This document shows positions 1 through 7,585 of a stretch of DNA of 18,767 bases, one piece after another. Both the position numbers and the translations under genes were made by a program. Where the stretch lies: positions 1 through 18,767 of the forward strand of contig JAJDVB010000030.1 in NCBI GenBank assembly GCA_022826345.1. Reading direction: 5' to 3'. The notes beneath the pieces are model-generated. The model was not told the DNA's origin and ran no database searches. It saw only the letters and a program-made list of their open reading frames with translations. This DNA is from Alphaproteobacteria bacterium (GTDB lineage Bacteria; Pseudomonadota; Alphaproteobacteria; UBA828). Numbering within the stretch: the stretch's first letter is position 1; each line of letters begins with the position of its first letter.

Positions 1-1
1 G

Positions 2-115
2 CGGCTGGTGCGCCTCAACATCATGCACCGCCGATGCATCCTCAACATCAAGGACCCGCCCAAAACCCCGCCAAACGATGACAGGCAAATCGAACTCCAA
101 CTTACCTCTGCCTAA
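2..115 (+). other. Possible 3' end of an unidentified ORF entering from the left edge
   Basis: One frame is open from the window edge to a TAA at 113-115 and would give a 37-residue basic tail that includes the string NIKDPPKTPP. I do not recognise it. A transposase or other accessory-gene tail is possible but unproven. The stretch is visibly less G+C-rich than the genes that follow, and no ribosome site or start is visible because the frame begins outside the window. From 116 to 185, up to the secB stop codon, I see no gene and no convincing terminator. Confidence 0.2.
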
Positions 116-185
116 ACCGGACAGCAGTGGAACGAGTCCGGCCATGACGCGGTAGGGGCGTTGTAAGCGTGGCGAAAGCCGTGGG

Positions 186-797
186 CTAATCTCCCCCACC
201 GCCGCCGTCGACCGTAGGCACGACTTCGGCCGGATCGACGAAGGTCGGCTCGGCTTCGGGCGGCCGGGCCTCAGCGCCCACTGCCTCGCCCGCCTGCGCC
301 TGAGCCGCCTGCTGCTGGCGGTTGCGATAGAGGGCGAGAAAGTCGATCGGCGCGAGCAGGAGCGGCGGGAAGCCGCCGTCGCGGGTGACGTCGGCCACGA
401 TGCGCCGCGCGAACGGGAAGAGCAGCCGCGGGCATTCGATCAGCAACGCCGGCTCCATGGCGTTATCGGGGATGCCGATGAAGTTGAAGACTCCGGCATA
501 GCTCAGCTCCACCAGGAAGACCGGCTTCTCTTCGTGGCTGGCTTGCGCGGTGATCTGCAGGACGACCTCGAAGGTCTGCTCGTTCAGCCGGCGCGCCTCG
601 ACCTGCACATTGACCGTGATCTGCGGCGAACGCTCCGCCTCGGGGGGCCGCTCCAGGGCAGAGGGGTTCTCGAACGAGAGGTCCTTCACGTATTGGGTCT
701 GTATCCCGAGCTGCGGGCGTGTTTCCTGCGCCCCTTGCGCGTTGCCTGCGCCTGCGGTGGCCGGCGTGGGGGGTGTGGTGCCGGTCTCGTCAGCCAT
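186..797 (-). CDS. secB: Protein-export chaperone SecB
   Basis: SecB is a cytosolic tetrameric chaperone that holds preproteins unfolded and delivers them to SecA for Sec export. The recognisable SecB core runs from about residue 30 (QYVKDLSFENP) through VELSYAGVFNF and the LLFPFARRIVADVTRDGGFPP block to PIDFLALY near residue 160; these are hallmark family segments. The product is about 203 residues against about 155 in E. coli; the extra length is an Ala/Pro/Thr-rich N-tail and an acidic, glycine-ending C-tail. Two consecutive ATG codons are available (800 and 797). An AAGGAG Shine-Dalgarno at 805-810 lies 7 nt from the second and only 4 nt from the first, so I chose 797. The fxsA stop (TGA, 797-799) overlaps this start region, so the two are translationally coupled. 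This is a standard alphaproteobacterial neighbourhood. Confidence 0.95.
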   Translation of the reverse strand: MADETGTTPPTPATAGAGNAQGAQETRPQLGIQTQYVKDLSFENPSALERPPEAERSPQITVNVQVEARRLNEQTFEVVLQITAQASHEEKPVFLVELSYAGVFNFIGIPDNAMEPALLIECPRLLFPFARRIVADVTRDGGFPPLLLAPIDFLALYRNRQQQAAQAQAGEAVGAEARPPEAEPTFVDPAEVVPTVDGGGGGD

Positions 798-1282
798 CAT
801 TGCTCTCCTTGGGGGCGCACATTCCGGGGGCCGGGTTTGGGTGTCTCGTCGAGCACGGTGTATTCGCCGTCGATCACTCGCCCGCCGTCGGCGGTCGACG
901 CGGGGCCGGCATCGGAGCCGGCATGGCGGGCGTGCGGCGCGAAACGGGCCAGCAGCGGGCGCAGGAGACTACGGCGGAGCGGCGGCAGCAACAACAGGGT
1001 CCCCAGCACGTCGGTGAAGAATCCGGGCGTGAGCAGCAGCACCGCCGCGAGCGCCAGCGCCGCGCCTTCGGCCATCTCGGCCACCGGCAGGCGATTCGCC
1101 GCGAGCTGCTGGCGCGCCCGCGCCAGGGTCTGCAGGCCCTGCCAGCGCAGGATCAGGCCGCCGACCACGGCGGTGCCGACGATCAACCCGATGGTCGGCC
1201 ACGTCCCGATGACGCTCCCGACTTCGAGGAAGATGAACACCTCGCCAACCGGAATCGCCAGCAACAGCAGAAGAAGGGGCAT
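797..1282 (-). CDS. fxsA: FxsA family membrane protein
   Basis: This 161-residue inner-membrane protein belongs to the FxsA family, whose E. coli member affects exclusion of phage T7 by F plasmids; the general role is unknown. Hydrophobic segments are seen at about residues 1-23 (LLLLLLAIPVGEVFIFLEVG), 25-45 and 70-95, with the family signature LTPGFFTDVLGTLLLLPP. The hydrophilic tail carries VIDGEYTVLDE, a typical alphaproteobacterial FxsA ending. The ATG at 1282 is placed directly before the first hydrophobic stretch, as in homologues, but has no clear Shine-Dalgarno. It lies upstream of secB in the same leftward operon with stop/start overlap. Confidence 0.93.
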   Translation of the reverse strand: MPLLLLLLAIPVGEVFIFLEVGSVIGTWPTIGLIVGTAVVGGLILRWQGLQTLARARQQLAANRLPVAEMAEGAALALAAVLLLTPGFFTDVLGTLLLLPPLRRSLLRPLLARFAPHARHAGSDAGPASTADGGRVIDGEYTVLDETPKPGPRNVRPQGEQ

Positions 1283-1302
1283 AAAGGCGGTGTGCTCCGT
1301 GC

Positions 1303-1331
1303 TTGCGCTCGCGCGGCGCTCTACCTATCTT
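1303..1331 (+). promoter_or_regulatory. Possible sigma70-type promoter for the Tim44-like/mltA genes
   Basis: TTGCGC at 1303-1308 and TATCTT at 1326-1331 are separated by exactly 17 nt, with four of six bases matching each consensus box. Initiation near 1338 would leave a leader of about 144 nt before the ATG at 1482. The remainder of the fxsA/Tim44 divergent gap (1283-1481) is G+C-rich and shows no other clear signal. The call rests on box similarity only. Confidence 0.3.
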
Positions 1332-1481
1332 GCGTTATGTCGGCTCCCCGCGCCGGGCTTCGGCGGGACCGTCGCTCGTGCCGGGGTCGCCGGCGAGGGC
1401 CGCCGACGGTGGCCCAGGGTCTGGTGGCCGAATTCGGCAGCATTGTGCGACGGAACGCCGCCTGCCCACAAGGTTCGGGAC

Positions 1482-2273
1482 ATGTCCGACGGATTTCAAT
1501 TCTACGACATCATATTTTTCGCGCTGATCGCGATCTTCATTATCTTGCGCCTGCGCGGCGTACTCGGCCGGCGAACCGGCCAGCATCGCCAGCGCCATCC
1601 CGATCGTTTCGCCCGAACCGAGCAGCCGCCTGAGGAAAGCCAGGGCCAGGGGCCGAGCCAAGGCCAGGGCGAGGTCGTCCAGCTGCCGGATCGCACCCGG
1701 CCCGCGGGCGAGGCGCCGCAGGATATGGCCCCGCAGGACGAAGAACCGGAGCCAGCCGCGCCACGGCCGGCGTTCGCGGCACCGAGGGACGCGGCGACGG
1801 ACCGGGACGAGGCTATCGGTGGGCTCAGGGCCGGCCTGGAGCAGATCAGGAGGGCGGACCACGAATTCTCGCCGAAGCGCTTCGTCTCAGGCGCGCAGGC
1901 TGCCTTCGAGATGGTGGTGGACGCCTTCGCCAAGGGCGATACGGCGACGCTCCGGCCGCTCTTGGGCGACGATGTCTACGACGAGTTCGCGGCGGCGATC
2001 CGCGAGCGCATGGCGGATGGCCACCTTCAGGAGACCACCATCGTCGCCCTCGATGCTGCCGAGATCATCAGCGCCGAGATGCGCTCCAGCACCGCGCGGG
2101 TGACGGTGAAGTTCGTGAGCCAGCAGATCAACGTGGTTCGCGACAAGGACGGCGAGGAGGTCGGCGGTGACCCCAGCCTGATTGAGCGGGTTACCGACAT
2201 CTGGACCTTCGCGCGCAACACCCGCTCGTCCGATCCCAACTGGGCGCTGATCGAGACCAGCATCCCCAATTGA
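1482..2273 (+). CDS. Tim44-like domain protein, membrane-anchored (TimA type)
   Basis: The 263-residue product has one N-terminal transmembrane segment (about residues 8-25, FYDIIFFALIAIFIILRLRG). It is followed by a low-complexity linker rich in Gln, Glu, Pro and Ala (about 30-110), and a C-terminal Tim44/mL45-type domain (about 115-263; HEFSPKRFVSGAQAAFEMVV, then a beta-sheet-like region to WALIETSIPN). Bacterial members are inner-membrane proteins related to the mitochondrial import motor component Tim44; their precise role is not settled. A much longer frame opens far upstream at 534, but the ATG at 1482 gives the standard N-terminus with the anchor, so I chose it. The stop overlaps the TTG start of mltA, which suggests coupled translation. 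Confidence 0.9.
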   Translation: MSDGFQFYDIIFFALIAIFIILRLRGVLGRRTGQHRQRHPDRFARTEQPPEESQGQGPSQGQGEVVQLPDRTRPAGEAPQDMAPQDEEPEPAAPRPAFAAPRDAATDRDEAIGGLRAGLEQIRRADHEFSPKRFVSGAQAAFEMVVDAFAKGDTATLRPLLGDDVYDEFAAAIRERMADGHLQETTIVALDAAEIISAEMRSSTARVTVKFVSQQINVVRDKDGEEVGGDPSLIERVTDIWTFARNTRSSDPNWALIETSIPN

Positions 2274-3481
2274 GCGCCAACCTCCGGCGCTGGGCATGGG
2301 TGCTGGCCGCCGTCGTGATCCTCGTGCAAGGCTGCGCCCCCCAACCCGAGCAACCGGAGCCCGACCGGTTGGTGCTGCGGGCCGTCTCGTTCCAGGACCT
2401 GCCCGGCTGGGAGGCTGACGACCATAGCGCCGCGCTGGGGGCACTGCAGCGTTCGTGCACGGCGCTCGAGGAACGCGCCGACGACGAGCCAATGGATACC
2501 GCAGCGCTGGGCGGGCGCGTGGGCGACTGGCGCGCGGTCTGCACGGCCGCCGCCGGGCTGGAAGGCGCGGACAAGGCACGCGAATTCTTCGAGGCACACT
2601 TCGCGCCTTACGAGGCGCGGAACGGCGCCAAGGCCGAGGACCTCTTCACAGGCTACTTCGAGCCCGAGTTGCGCGGCGCCAGGCAGGCGGACGGGCGCTA
2701 CGCGGTGCCTGTCTACGCGCGCCCGCACGATCTGGTGACGGTCGATCTCGGCCTGTTCCGGTCCGCGCTTGTGGGCGAGCGGATGGCGGGGCGGGTGGCG
2801 GACGGCGCGCTGAAGCCCTACGCGACGCGGGCCGAGATCGACGGTGGCGCGCTGGCGGCGCAGGGACTTGAGCTCGTCTGGGTGGATGACCCCATCGACG
2901 CTTTCTTCCTCCACATCCAGGGCTCCGGCCGGATCGTCTTCGAGGACGGCACGACCCGCCGCCTCGCCTACGCCGCCACCAACGGGCACAGCTACGTCGC
3001 CATCGGCCGGCGGCTGGTCGATCTCGGCGCGCTCAGCCGCGAGGACGTGTCGATGCAGACCATTCGGGACTGGCTGACGGCGAACCCTGAGCGGGCGTCC
3101 GAGGTCATGCACGAGAACGCGTCCTACGTCTTTTTCCGCTGGCTCGAGGAGGAGCAGGCGACGGATGGCCCGGTCGGCGCGCAGAAGGTGGCGCTCACCG
3201 CCGGACGCTCGCTTGCGGTGGACCGCCGCTTCGTACCGATGACCGTGCCGGTCTGGCTGGAGAGCGCGGCGCCCGACCCCGATCCCGCCAGGGAGGATCG
3301 CCCGCTCAGGCGCCTCATGGTGGCGCAGGACTCGGGCGGCGCGATCCGCGGCCCGGTGCGGGGCGACGTGTTTTGGGGCACGGGTGCAGAGGCCGGCGCG
3401 GTGGCCGGGCGCATGAAGCACGCGGGCCGCTACTGGCTGCTCCTGCCCCGCGGTCTCGACGTAAGCGCGCACCTCGATTAA
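2270..3481 (+). CDS. mltA: Membrane-bound lytic murein transglycosylase A (MltA)
   Basis: MltA cleaves the MurNAc-GlcNAc bond of peptidoglycan, forming 1,6-anhydro ends, and acts from the periplasm side as a lipoprotein. The 403-residue protein starts with a lipoprotein signal (RRWAWVLAAVVILVQGC; probable lipidated Cys22). It carries the MltA core (LFTGYFEPELRG at about 125, then AFFLHIQGSGRI and AATNGHSYVAIGR) and the C-terminal 3D domain with VAQDSGGAIRGPVRGDVFWG. Asp354 in AQDSGG is the likely catalytic acid, and Asp366 is also retained. The start is TTG at 2270, overlapping the previous stop; the next in-frame option, GTG at 2300, would remove the basic n-region of the signal, so TTG is preferred. 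Expected length for the family. Confidence 0.95.
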   Translation: MSANLRRWAWVLAAVVILVQGCAPQPEQPEPDRLVLRAVSFQDLPGWEADDHSAALGALQRSCTALEERADDEPMDTAALGGRVGDWRAVCTAAAGLEGADKAREFFEAHFAPYEARNGAKAEDLFTGYFEPELRGARQADGRYAVPVYARPHDLVTVDLGLFRSALVGERMAGRVADGALKPYATRAEIDGGALAAQGLELVWVDDPIDAFFLHIQGSGRIVFEDGTTRRLAYAATNGHSYVAIGRRLVDLGALSREDVSMQTIRDWLTANPERASEVMHENASYVFFRWLEEEQATDGPVGAQKVALTAGRSLAVDRRFVPMTVPVWLESAAPDPDPAREDRPLRRLMVAQDSGGAIRGPVRGDVFWGTGAEAGAVAGRMKHAGRYWLLLPRGLDVSAHLD

Positions 3482-3517
3482 CCTCCCCCCTCCGTTTTCC
3501 ACGATTTCGAACCGTCC

Positions 3518-4291
3518 ATGCCCGCAACGCCTCGCCGGGTCGGCCTCTTCGTGACGTGCCTCGTCGACCTGTTCCGGCCGACGGTGGGCTTCGCCGCGGC
3601 GACGCTGCTGGAGCGCGCTGGCTGCGAGGTGGTGGTGCCGAAGGCGCAGGTCTGCTGCGGCCAACCCGCCTACAACTCGGGCGACCGCGCCGATACCAAG
3701 GCGATCGCGCGCAACGTGATCGAGGCTTTTGAGCCCTTCGATGCCACAGTCGCGCCGTCGGGCTCCTGCGCCGGCATGATCAAGCGCCACTACCCGGCGC
3801 TCTTCGCTGGCGATGCTCACTGGGAGCCGCGCGCTCAGCGTCTCGCCGAGCGCACCTCCGAGCTGGTCTCGTTCCTGACCGATCAGTGCGGCGTCGACTC
3901 CGTGGACGCGCGCCATGAGGGAACCGTCGCCTACCACGACTCCTGTTCTAGCCTGCGCGAGCTCGGGGTCCGGGCGCAGCCGCGGCGTCTGCTCGCGAGC
4001 GTCGATGGACTGGAGCTGGCGGAGCTCTCGGCGCCCGATGTCTGCTGCGGCTTCGGCGGAACCTTCTGCGTCAAGTATCCCGACATCTCGGGCCGCATGG
4101 TGGCGGACAAGGCGAAGGACATCGCCGCGACCGGTGCGGACACGGTGCTCGCCGGCGACATGGGCTGCCTGCTCAACATCGCAGGCCGGCTGAGCCGCGA
4201 AGGCTCAAGCGTGAAGGCCCGTCACGTCGCCGAGGTGCTGGCAGGCATGGACGACCGCCCGGCCATCGGCGAGCCGGCGCGGGGCCGCTGA
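3518..4291 (+). CDS. lutA: L-lactate oxidation complex subunit LutA (CCG-domain iron-sulfur protein)
   Basis: LutA is one of three subunits of the flavin-independent L-lactate oxidation complex (LutABC/LldEFG) that converts L-lactate to pyruvate. The 257-residue protein has two cysteine-rich CCG domains. The first holds Cys14 (VTCLVDLFRP), Cys46-Cys47 (VCCGQPAYNSGD) and Cys84 (GSCAGM). The second holds Cys143 (YHDSCSSLRELG), Cys176-Cys177 (DVCCGFGG), Cys184 and Cys217 (GDMGCLLN). CCG domains are known to bind a noncubane [4Fe-4S] cluster in heterodisulfide reductases. All expected cysteines are present, so it should be functional. ATG at 3518 is the natural start 36 nt after mltA; no strong Shine-Dalgarno is visible. 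It is the first gene of the lut operon. Confidence 0.94.
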   Translation: MPATPRRVGLFVTCLVDLFRPTVGFAAATLLERAGCEVVVPKAQVCCGQPAYNSGDRADTKAIARNVIEAFEPFDATVAPSGSCAGMIKRHYPALFAGDAHWEPRAQRLAERTSELVSFLTDQCGVDSVDARHEGTVAYHDSCSSLRELGVRAQPRRLLASVDGLELAELSAPDVCCGFGGTFCVKYPDISGRMVADKAKDIAATGADTVLAGDMGCLLNIAGRLSREGSSVKARHVAEVLAGMDDRPAIGEPARGR

Positions 4292-4314
4292 GGGCCGCGC
4301 GAGGGCGCCGGGCC

Positions 4315-5733
4315 GTGGACGCCACCAGCCGCACCTTCGTCGCCAACGCGCGCGCCGGGCTGCAGGACGCCGATCTGCAGACCTCGCTCGCGCGCTTCCA
4401 GGGCGGCTTTCAGGTCAAGCGGGTCGAGGCAGCCAAGCGCCTGCCGGAGTTCGAGGCGCTGCGCGACGAGGCGCGCGCCATCAAGGACCATACGCTGGCG
4501 CACCTCGACCACTACCTGGAGCGCTACGAGGAGCAGGTGATGGCGGCGGGCGGGACCGTCCACTGGTGCCAGACGCCGGAGGAGGCGCGGCAGGTCATCC
4601 TCGCCCTCTGCCAGGAGGCGGACGCCAAGACGGTGACCAAGAGCAAGTCCATGATCGCCGAGGAGATGGAGCTCAACCCTTTCCTCGAAGAGCATGGCAT
4701 CGCGCCGGTGGAGACCGACCTCGGCGAGTACGTGGTCCAGCTTGCCGAGGAGCGGCCGAGCCACATCATCGCGCCGGCGGTGCACAAGACCCGGGATCAG
4801 GTCGCCGATCTCTTTCACGAGAAGCACACGCCGCTCGGCCGCACCCGCCGGCTCGAGCGCGTCGAAGAGCTGGTGGAGGAGGCGCGCGAGGTGCTGCGCC
4901 CGCGCTATCTCGCGGCCGATGTCGGGATCACCGGCGCGAACTTCCTGATTGCGGAGACAGGCTCTTCCGCCATCGTCACCAACGAGGGCAACGGGGACCT
5001 GACCCAGATCCTGCCGCGCATGCACATCGTGATCGCGACGCTGGAGAAGGTCGTGCCGACCCTGGAGGACGCGACCACGATCATGCGCGTGCTCGCGCGC
5101 TCGGCGACGGGGCAGGAGTTCTCCACTTACACCACCGTTTCGACCGGCCCGCGCCGGCCGGACGATGCCGACGGCCCCGAGGCCTACCACGTGGTGCTGC
5201 TCGATAACGGCCGCTCGCGGATGCTGGGCTCCGAGTTCCGGGAGGTGCTGCGCTGCATCAAGTGCGGCGCCTGCATGAACCACTGCCCGGTCTACGGCAC
5301 GGTGGGCGGCCACGCCTACGGCTGGGTCTATCCGGGGCCGGTGGGTGCGGTGCTGACGCCCAACCTGATCGGCCTCGAAGAGGCGCGCCACCTGCCCAAC
5401 GCATCGAGCTTCTGCGGCCGCTGTGAGGAGGTCTGCCCCATGCGCATCCCGCTGCCGGGGCTGATGCGCAAGCTCAGGGAGCAGGAGTTCGAGCGGCGGT
5501 TGAACCCGGCGGCTATCCGCACCGGGATCGGCGCCTGGGCCTGGCTCGCCCGGCGGCCCGCGCTTTATCGCTGCTTGACCGGCTTCGGCATCCGCGTGCT
5601 GGGCGCGATGGGCCGGCGGCGCGGGCGCTTCACGCGGCTGCCGCTCGCTGGCGGCTGGACCGCGGCGCGCGACCTGCCTGCGCCCGAGGGGGCGACCTTC
5701 CACGCGCTCTGGCGCAAGGGGCGGCGGGCATGA
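4315..5733 (+). CDS. lutB: L-lactate oxidation complex subunit LutB (LUD domain and ferredoxin domain)
   Basis: LutB is the iron-sulfur electron-transfer subunit of the LutABC lactate oxidation complex. Its 472 residues comprise an N-terminal LUD domain (about 60-300; TVTKSKSMIAEEMELNPFLE, GITGANFLIAETGSSAIVTN, NEGNGDLTQILPR) and a double [4Fe-4S] ferredoxin-like domain. The cysteines are 314, 317, 320 and 324 (CIKCGACMNHCP) and 367, 370 and 374 (CGRCEEVCPMRIP). The C-terminal 90 residues are the usual LutB tail. The start is GTG at 4315, which gives the N-terminus seen in homologues and lies 23 nt after lutA; only a weak GAGGG precedes it. The last codon overlaps lutC as ATGA. Confidence 0.95.
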   Translation: MDATSRTFVANARAGLQDADLQTSLARFQGGFQVKRVEAAKRLPEFEALRDEARAIKDHTLAHLDHYLERYEEQVMAAGGTVHWCQTPEEARQVILALCQEADAKTVTKSKSMIAEEMELNPFLEEHGIAPVETDLGEYVVQLAEERPSHIIAPAVHKTRDQVADLFHEKHTPLGRTRRLERVEELVEEAREVLRPRYLAADVGITGANFLIAETGSSAIVTNEGNGDLTQILPRMHIVIATLEKVVPTLEDATTIMRVLARSATGQEFSTYTTVSTGPRRPDDADGPEAYHVVLLDNGRSRMLGSEFREVLRCIKCGACMNHCPVYGTVGGHAYGWVYPGPVGAVLTPNLIGLEEARHLPNASSFCGRCEEVCPMRIPLPGLMRKLREQEFERRLNPAAIRTGIGAWAWLARRPALYRCLTGFGIRVLGAMGRRRGRFTRLPLAGGWTAARDLPAPEGATFHALWRKGRRA

Positions 5734-6434
5734 GCGCGGCAGGCGGACGCGACGCCATCCTTGGCTCGATCCGCCGTTCGCTTGGCCGCGGGCCGCTGGA
5801 CGAGGCGGAGCGCGCCGCGCTCGACGAGCGTATGGCGAAGCCCAAGCCCAACCTCTTGCCTGCGCGCACCGATATTTCCCAGGACGAGAGAGTCGAACTT
5901 TTCGCCTCGATGGCGGAGGCGGTGTTCGCGACCGTGGATCGCGTCTCCGGTGTCGGCGCGGTGCCGGGCGCGGTCGCCGACTACCTGGCGCAGCACAACC
6001 TGCCGCCCGCGCTGGTGATGGCGCCCGATTCCGCGCTCGACGTCTATCCCTGGGGCGAGCGCCCCATGCTCGCGATCCGCCGGGGTCGGGCGGAGGAGGC
6101 CGACCGGGTCGGCGTGACCGGGGCCGTGATGGGCTTCGCCGAGACCGGCACCTTGATGATGGCCTCCGGTCCGGACCATCCCTCCACGCTCAACTTCCTG
6201 CCCGAGACTCACATCGTGGTGCTGCCGGCGGAGAAGATCGGCGGCGCCTACGAGGAGGGCTGGGTGCATCTGAGGGCCGAAGGGGGGTCGGATGCAGACG
6301 GTGGCTTCATGCCGCGCACGGTCAACCTCGTCACGGGCCCGTCGCGCACCGCCGACATCGAGCAGACTATCGCGCTCGGCGCCCACGGGCCGCGCCGGCT
6401 GCATATCGTCATCGTGGAAGGCGGCGAGTCATGA
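5730..6434 (+). CDS. lutC: L-lactate oxidation complex subunit LutC (LUD domain protein)
   Basis: LutC is the third subunit of the LutABC lactate oxidation complex. The 234-residue protein is a single LUD domain. The characteristic core begins near residue 134 with MGFAETGTLMMASGPDHPS, followed by LNFLPETHIVVLPAEKI. The N-terminal region with ILGSIRRSLGRGP matches the usual opening of LutC. The ATG at 5730 overlaps the lutB TGA by 4 nt, and its own TGA overlaps the Smr gene ATG in the same way, so lutB-lutC-Smr are translationally coupled. No LutR- or LldR-type regulator is adjacent, and no separate promoter is evident. Confidence 0.94.
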   Translation: MSAAGGRDAILGSIRRSLGRGPLDEAERAALDERMAKPKPNLLPARTDISQDERVELFASMAEAVFATVDRVSGVGAVPGAVADYLAQHNLPPALVMAPDSALDVYPWGERPMLAIRRGRAEEADRVGVTGAVMGFAETGTLMMASGPDHPSTLNFLPETHIVVLPAEKIGGAYEEGWVHLRAEGGSDADGGFMPRTVNLVTGPSRTADIEQTIALGAHGPRRLHIVIVEGGES

Positions 6435-7033
6435 GCGAGGGCGGTCGCCGCATACGGAACGAGGAGGCGGCGCTCTGGCAGCGCGTCTCCCGCGACGTGA
6501 CGCCGTTGCCCCGCGCCATCGTGGCGCCGGAGGAAGCTGAAGCGCCGGAGGAGGAGGCTCCGTCGCCGCCTCCGAAAAAGGTCAAGAAGCCCCGCCGTGC
6601 GGCGCCCGCGGCGCGTCCGGCGCCCCCGGCGCCCCCCCCTCCGCCGATACTCCCCGAACTCGACCCGGTGTTGCCTGCGGGCGTCGACCGGCGCACGGCA
6701 CGGCGGCTCAAGCGCGGGCAGCTCCCGGTCGAGGCGCGTCTCGATCTCCACGGCAGGACGCAGGACCAGGCGCACGACGCGCTCCAGAGCTTCGTCGAGG
6801 AGAGCCGCATGGCGCGGCGGCGCTGTGTGCTGGTCATCACCGGCAAGGGCTCGGTCGCGAGCGGCAAGGGCGGCGTGCTGCGTCAGATGGTGCCGCGCTG
6901 GCTCAACGAGCCCGCGCTGCGCCGGCACATCATCGCCATCACCAACGCGCCCGAGAGCAGCGGCGGCACCGGCGCGCTCTACGTGCTGCTCAAGAGCCGG
7001 GAGCCGCTCGAGCGCGACCGTGGCGCCGGCTGA
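6431..7033 (+). CDS. Smr-domain protein (MutS2 C-terminal type)
   Basis: Smr domains are found at the C-terminus of MutS2 and in small stand-alone proteins; several have nuclease or nucleic-acid-binding activity, some acting on stalled ribosomes. In this 200-residue protein the first 80 residues are a charged Pro/Ala/Glu-rich linker. The Smr domain spans about 100-190, with LDLHG at 104-108, VLVITGKG at 134-140 and the ending ALYVLLKS. The Smr signature motifs are intact. In many alphaproteobacteria this gene directly follows mltA; here lutABC intervenes, while the 4-nt overlap with lutC keeps it in the operon. The substrate of this stand-alone form is not established. Confidence 0.9.
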   Translation: MSEGGRRIRNEEAALWQRVSRDVTPLPRAIVAPEEAEAPEEEAPSPPPKKVKKPRRAAPAARPAPPAPPPPPILPELDPVLPAGVDRRTARRLKRGQLPVEARLDLHGRTQDQAHDALQSFVEESRMARRRCVLVITGKGSVASGKGGVLRQMVPRWLNEPALRRHIIAITNAPESSGGTGALYVLLKSREPLERDRGAG

Positions 7034-7430
7034 GCCGGAGCCGGACAAGCCGGAGGCCGGCGAGGTCGCCGACGGGCTGATTGCCTTCCTCGACCGGCTG
7101 GCGCGGCGCCTTGCGCTTGAGGTCCACACCCTCTGGCTGGTGTTCCGTCACCGCGAGACTCCCTGGCCAGTCAAGGCGGTGCTGATCCTCCTGCTGGCCT
7201 ATCTCGCGAGCCCCGTGGACCTCATTCCCGACGTGATCCCCGTGCTCGGGATGCTCGACGACCTCGCCGTCGCGGCGGTGGCGCTCTGGCTCGCCTATCG
7301 CCTGACGCCCCGCCACGTGATGGAGGAATGCCGCGCCAAGGCGAGCGAAGCGGCTGCGGGGAAGGAAGGCTGGGTCTCGAAGCTCTGGCGCTGGCTCAAC
7401 GGGCGGGAACGCCCTCATCGCGGAGGCTGA
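7020..7430 (+). CDS. DUF1232 (YkvA-like) small membrane protein
   Basis: The frame is open further upstream, but the GTG at 7020 gives a 136-residue product that overlaps the Smr gene by 14 nt and removes an unlikely Arg/Ser-rich extension. The DUF1232 signature is clear: a hydrophobic segment (about 51-63) followed by the Asp/Pro motif ASPVDLIPDVIPVLGMLDD at 63-81 and a second hydrophobic helix (82-94). The C-terminus is basic and ends in an amphipathic-looking KLWRWLNGRE. Members are small predicted membrane proteins of unknown function. It is the last gene of the run that begins at lutA. Confidence 0.85.
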   Translation: MAPAEPEPDKPEAGEVADGLIAFLDRLARRLALEVHTLWLVFRHRETPWPVKAVLILLLAYLASPVDLIPDVIPVLGMLDDLAVAAVALWLAYRLTPRHVMEECRAKASEAAAGKEGWVSKLWRWLNGRERPHRGG

Positions 7431-7585
7431 AGACCGCCGCCGCGGGTCGCGAATTGCACTGAAAGGTCATACCAATAGCCGCCCTTGTCATGGCTGAAAC
7501 CGTGGGGCAATTTGCCGCCGGTTCCGTCGGCCGTCCTGGCTCTCGCGGCTGAGGGAGAGGCGGGACGCGCGTTAGGGAGGAAAGG
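7431..7585. other. Intergenic region upstream of the dimethylformamidase genes
   Basis: This 155-nt gap separates the Smr/DUF1232 genes from the accessory amidohydrolase cluster. It holds an A/T-richer patch, AGGTCATACCAATA (about 7464-7477), whose right half resembles GntR/FadR-type operator halves (ATACCAAT). The left half does not match, so I treat it only as a weak lead. I see no convincing -35/-10 pair. The 3' end carries the strong ribosome site for the next gene. Confidence 0.3.
7574..7580 (+). promoter_or_regulatory. Strong Shine-Dalgarno of the small dimethylformamidase subunit
   Basis: AGGGAGG lies 5 nt before the ATG at 7586 and fixes that start. It is clearly stronger than the ribosome sites of the housekeeping genes in this window, which suggests high expression. 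Confidence 0.7.

Noticed and set aside
150..185. Terminator downstream of secB
   Set aside because: Only a 3-bp GGC-GAAA-GCC mini-hairpin is visible and no T-run follows on the minus strand.
534..1481. Upstream extension of the Tim44-like frame
   Set aside because: The extra roughly 316 residues overlap secB and fxsA in antisense and are Arg/Ser-rich; the transmembrane anchor begins right after the ATG at 1482.
2027..3937. 636-codon open frame antisense to mltA and lutA
   Set aside because: It crosses two well-identified genes, has an Arg/His-rich composition and no family similarity; a compositional shadow.
4222..5703. 493-codon open frame antisense to lutB
   Set aside because: Same pattern of shadow composition over a gene with intact iron-sulfur motifs on the other strand.
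7462..7477. GntR/FadR-type operator before the small dimethylformamidase subunit
   Set aside because: Only the right half (ATACCAAT) fits; the left half breaks the symmetry, so it was not called as an operator.
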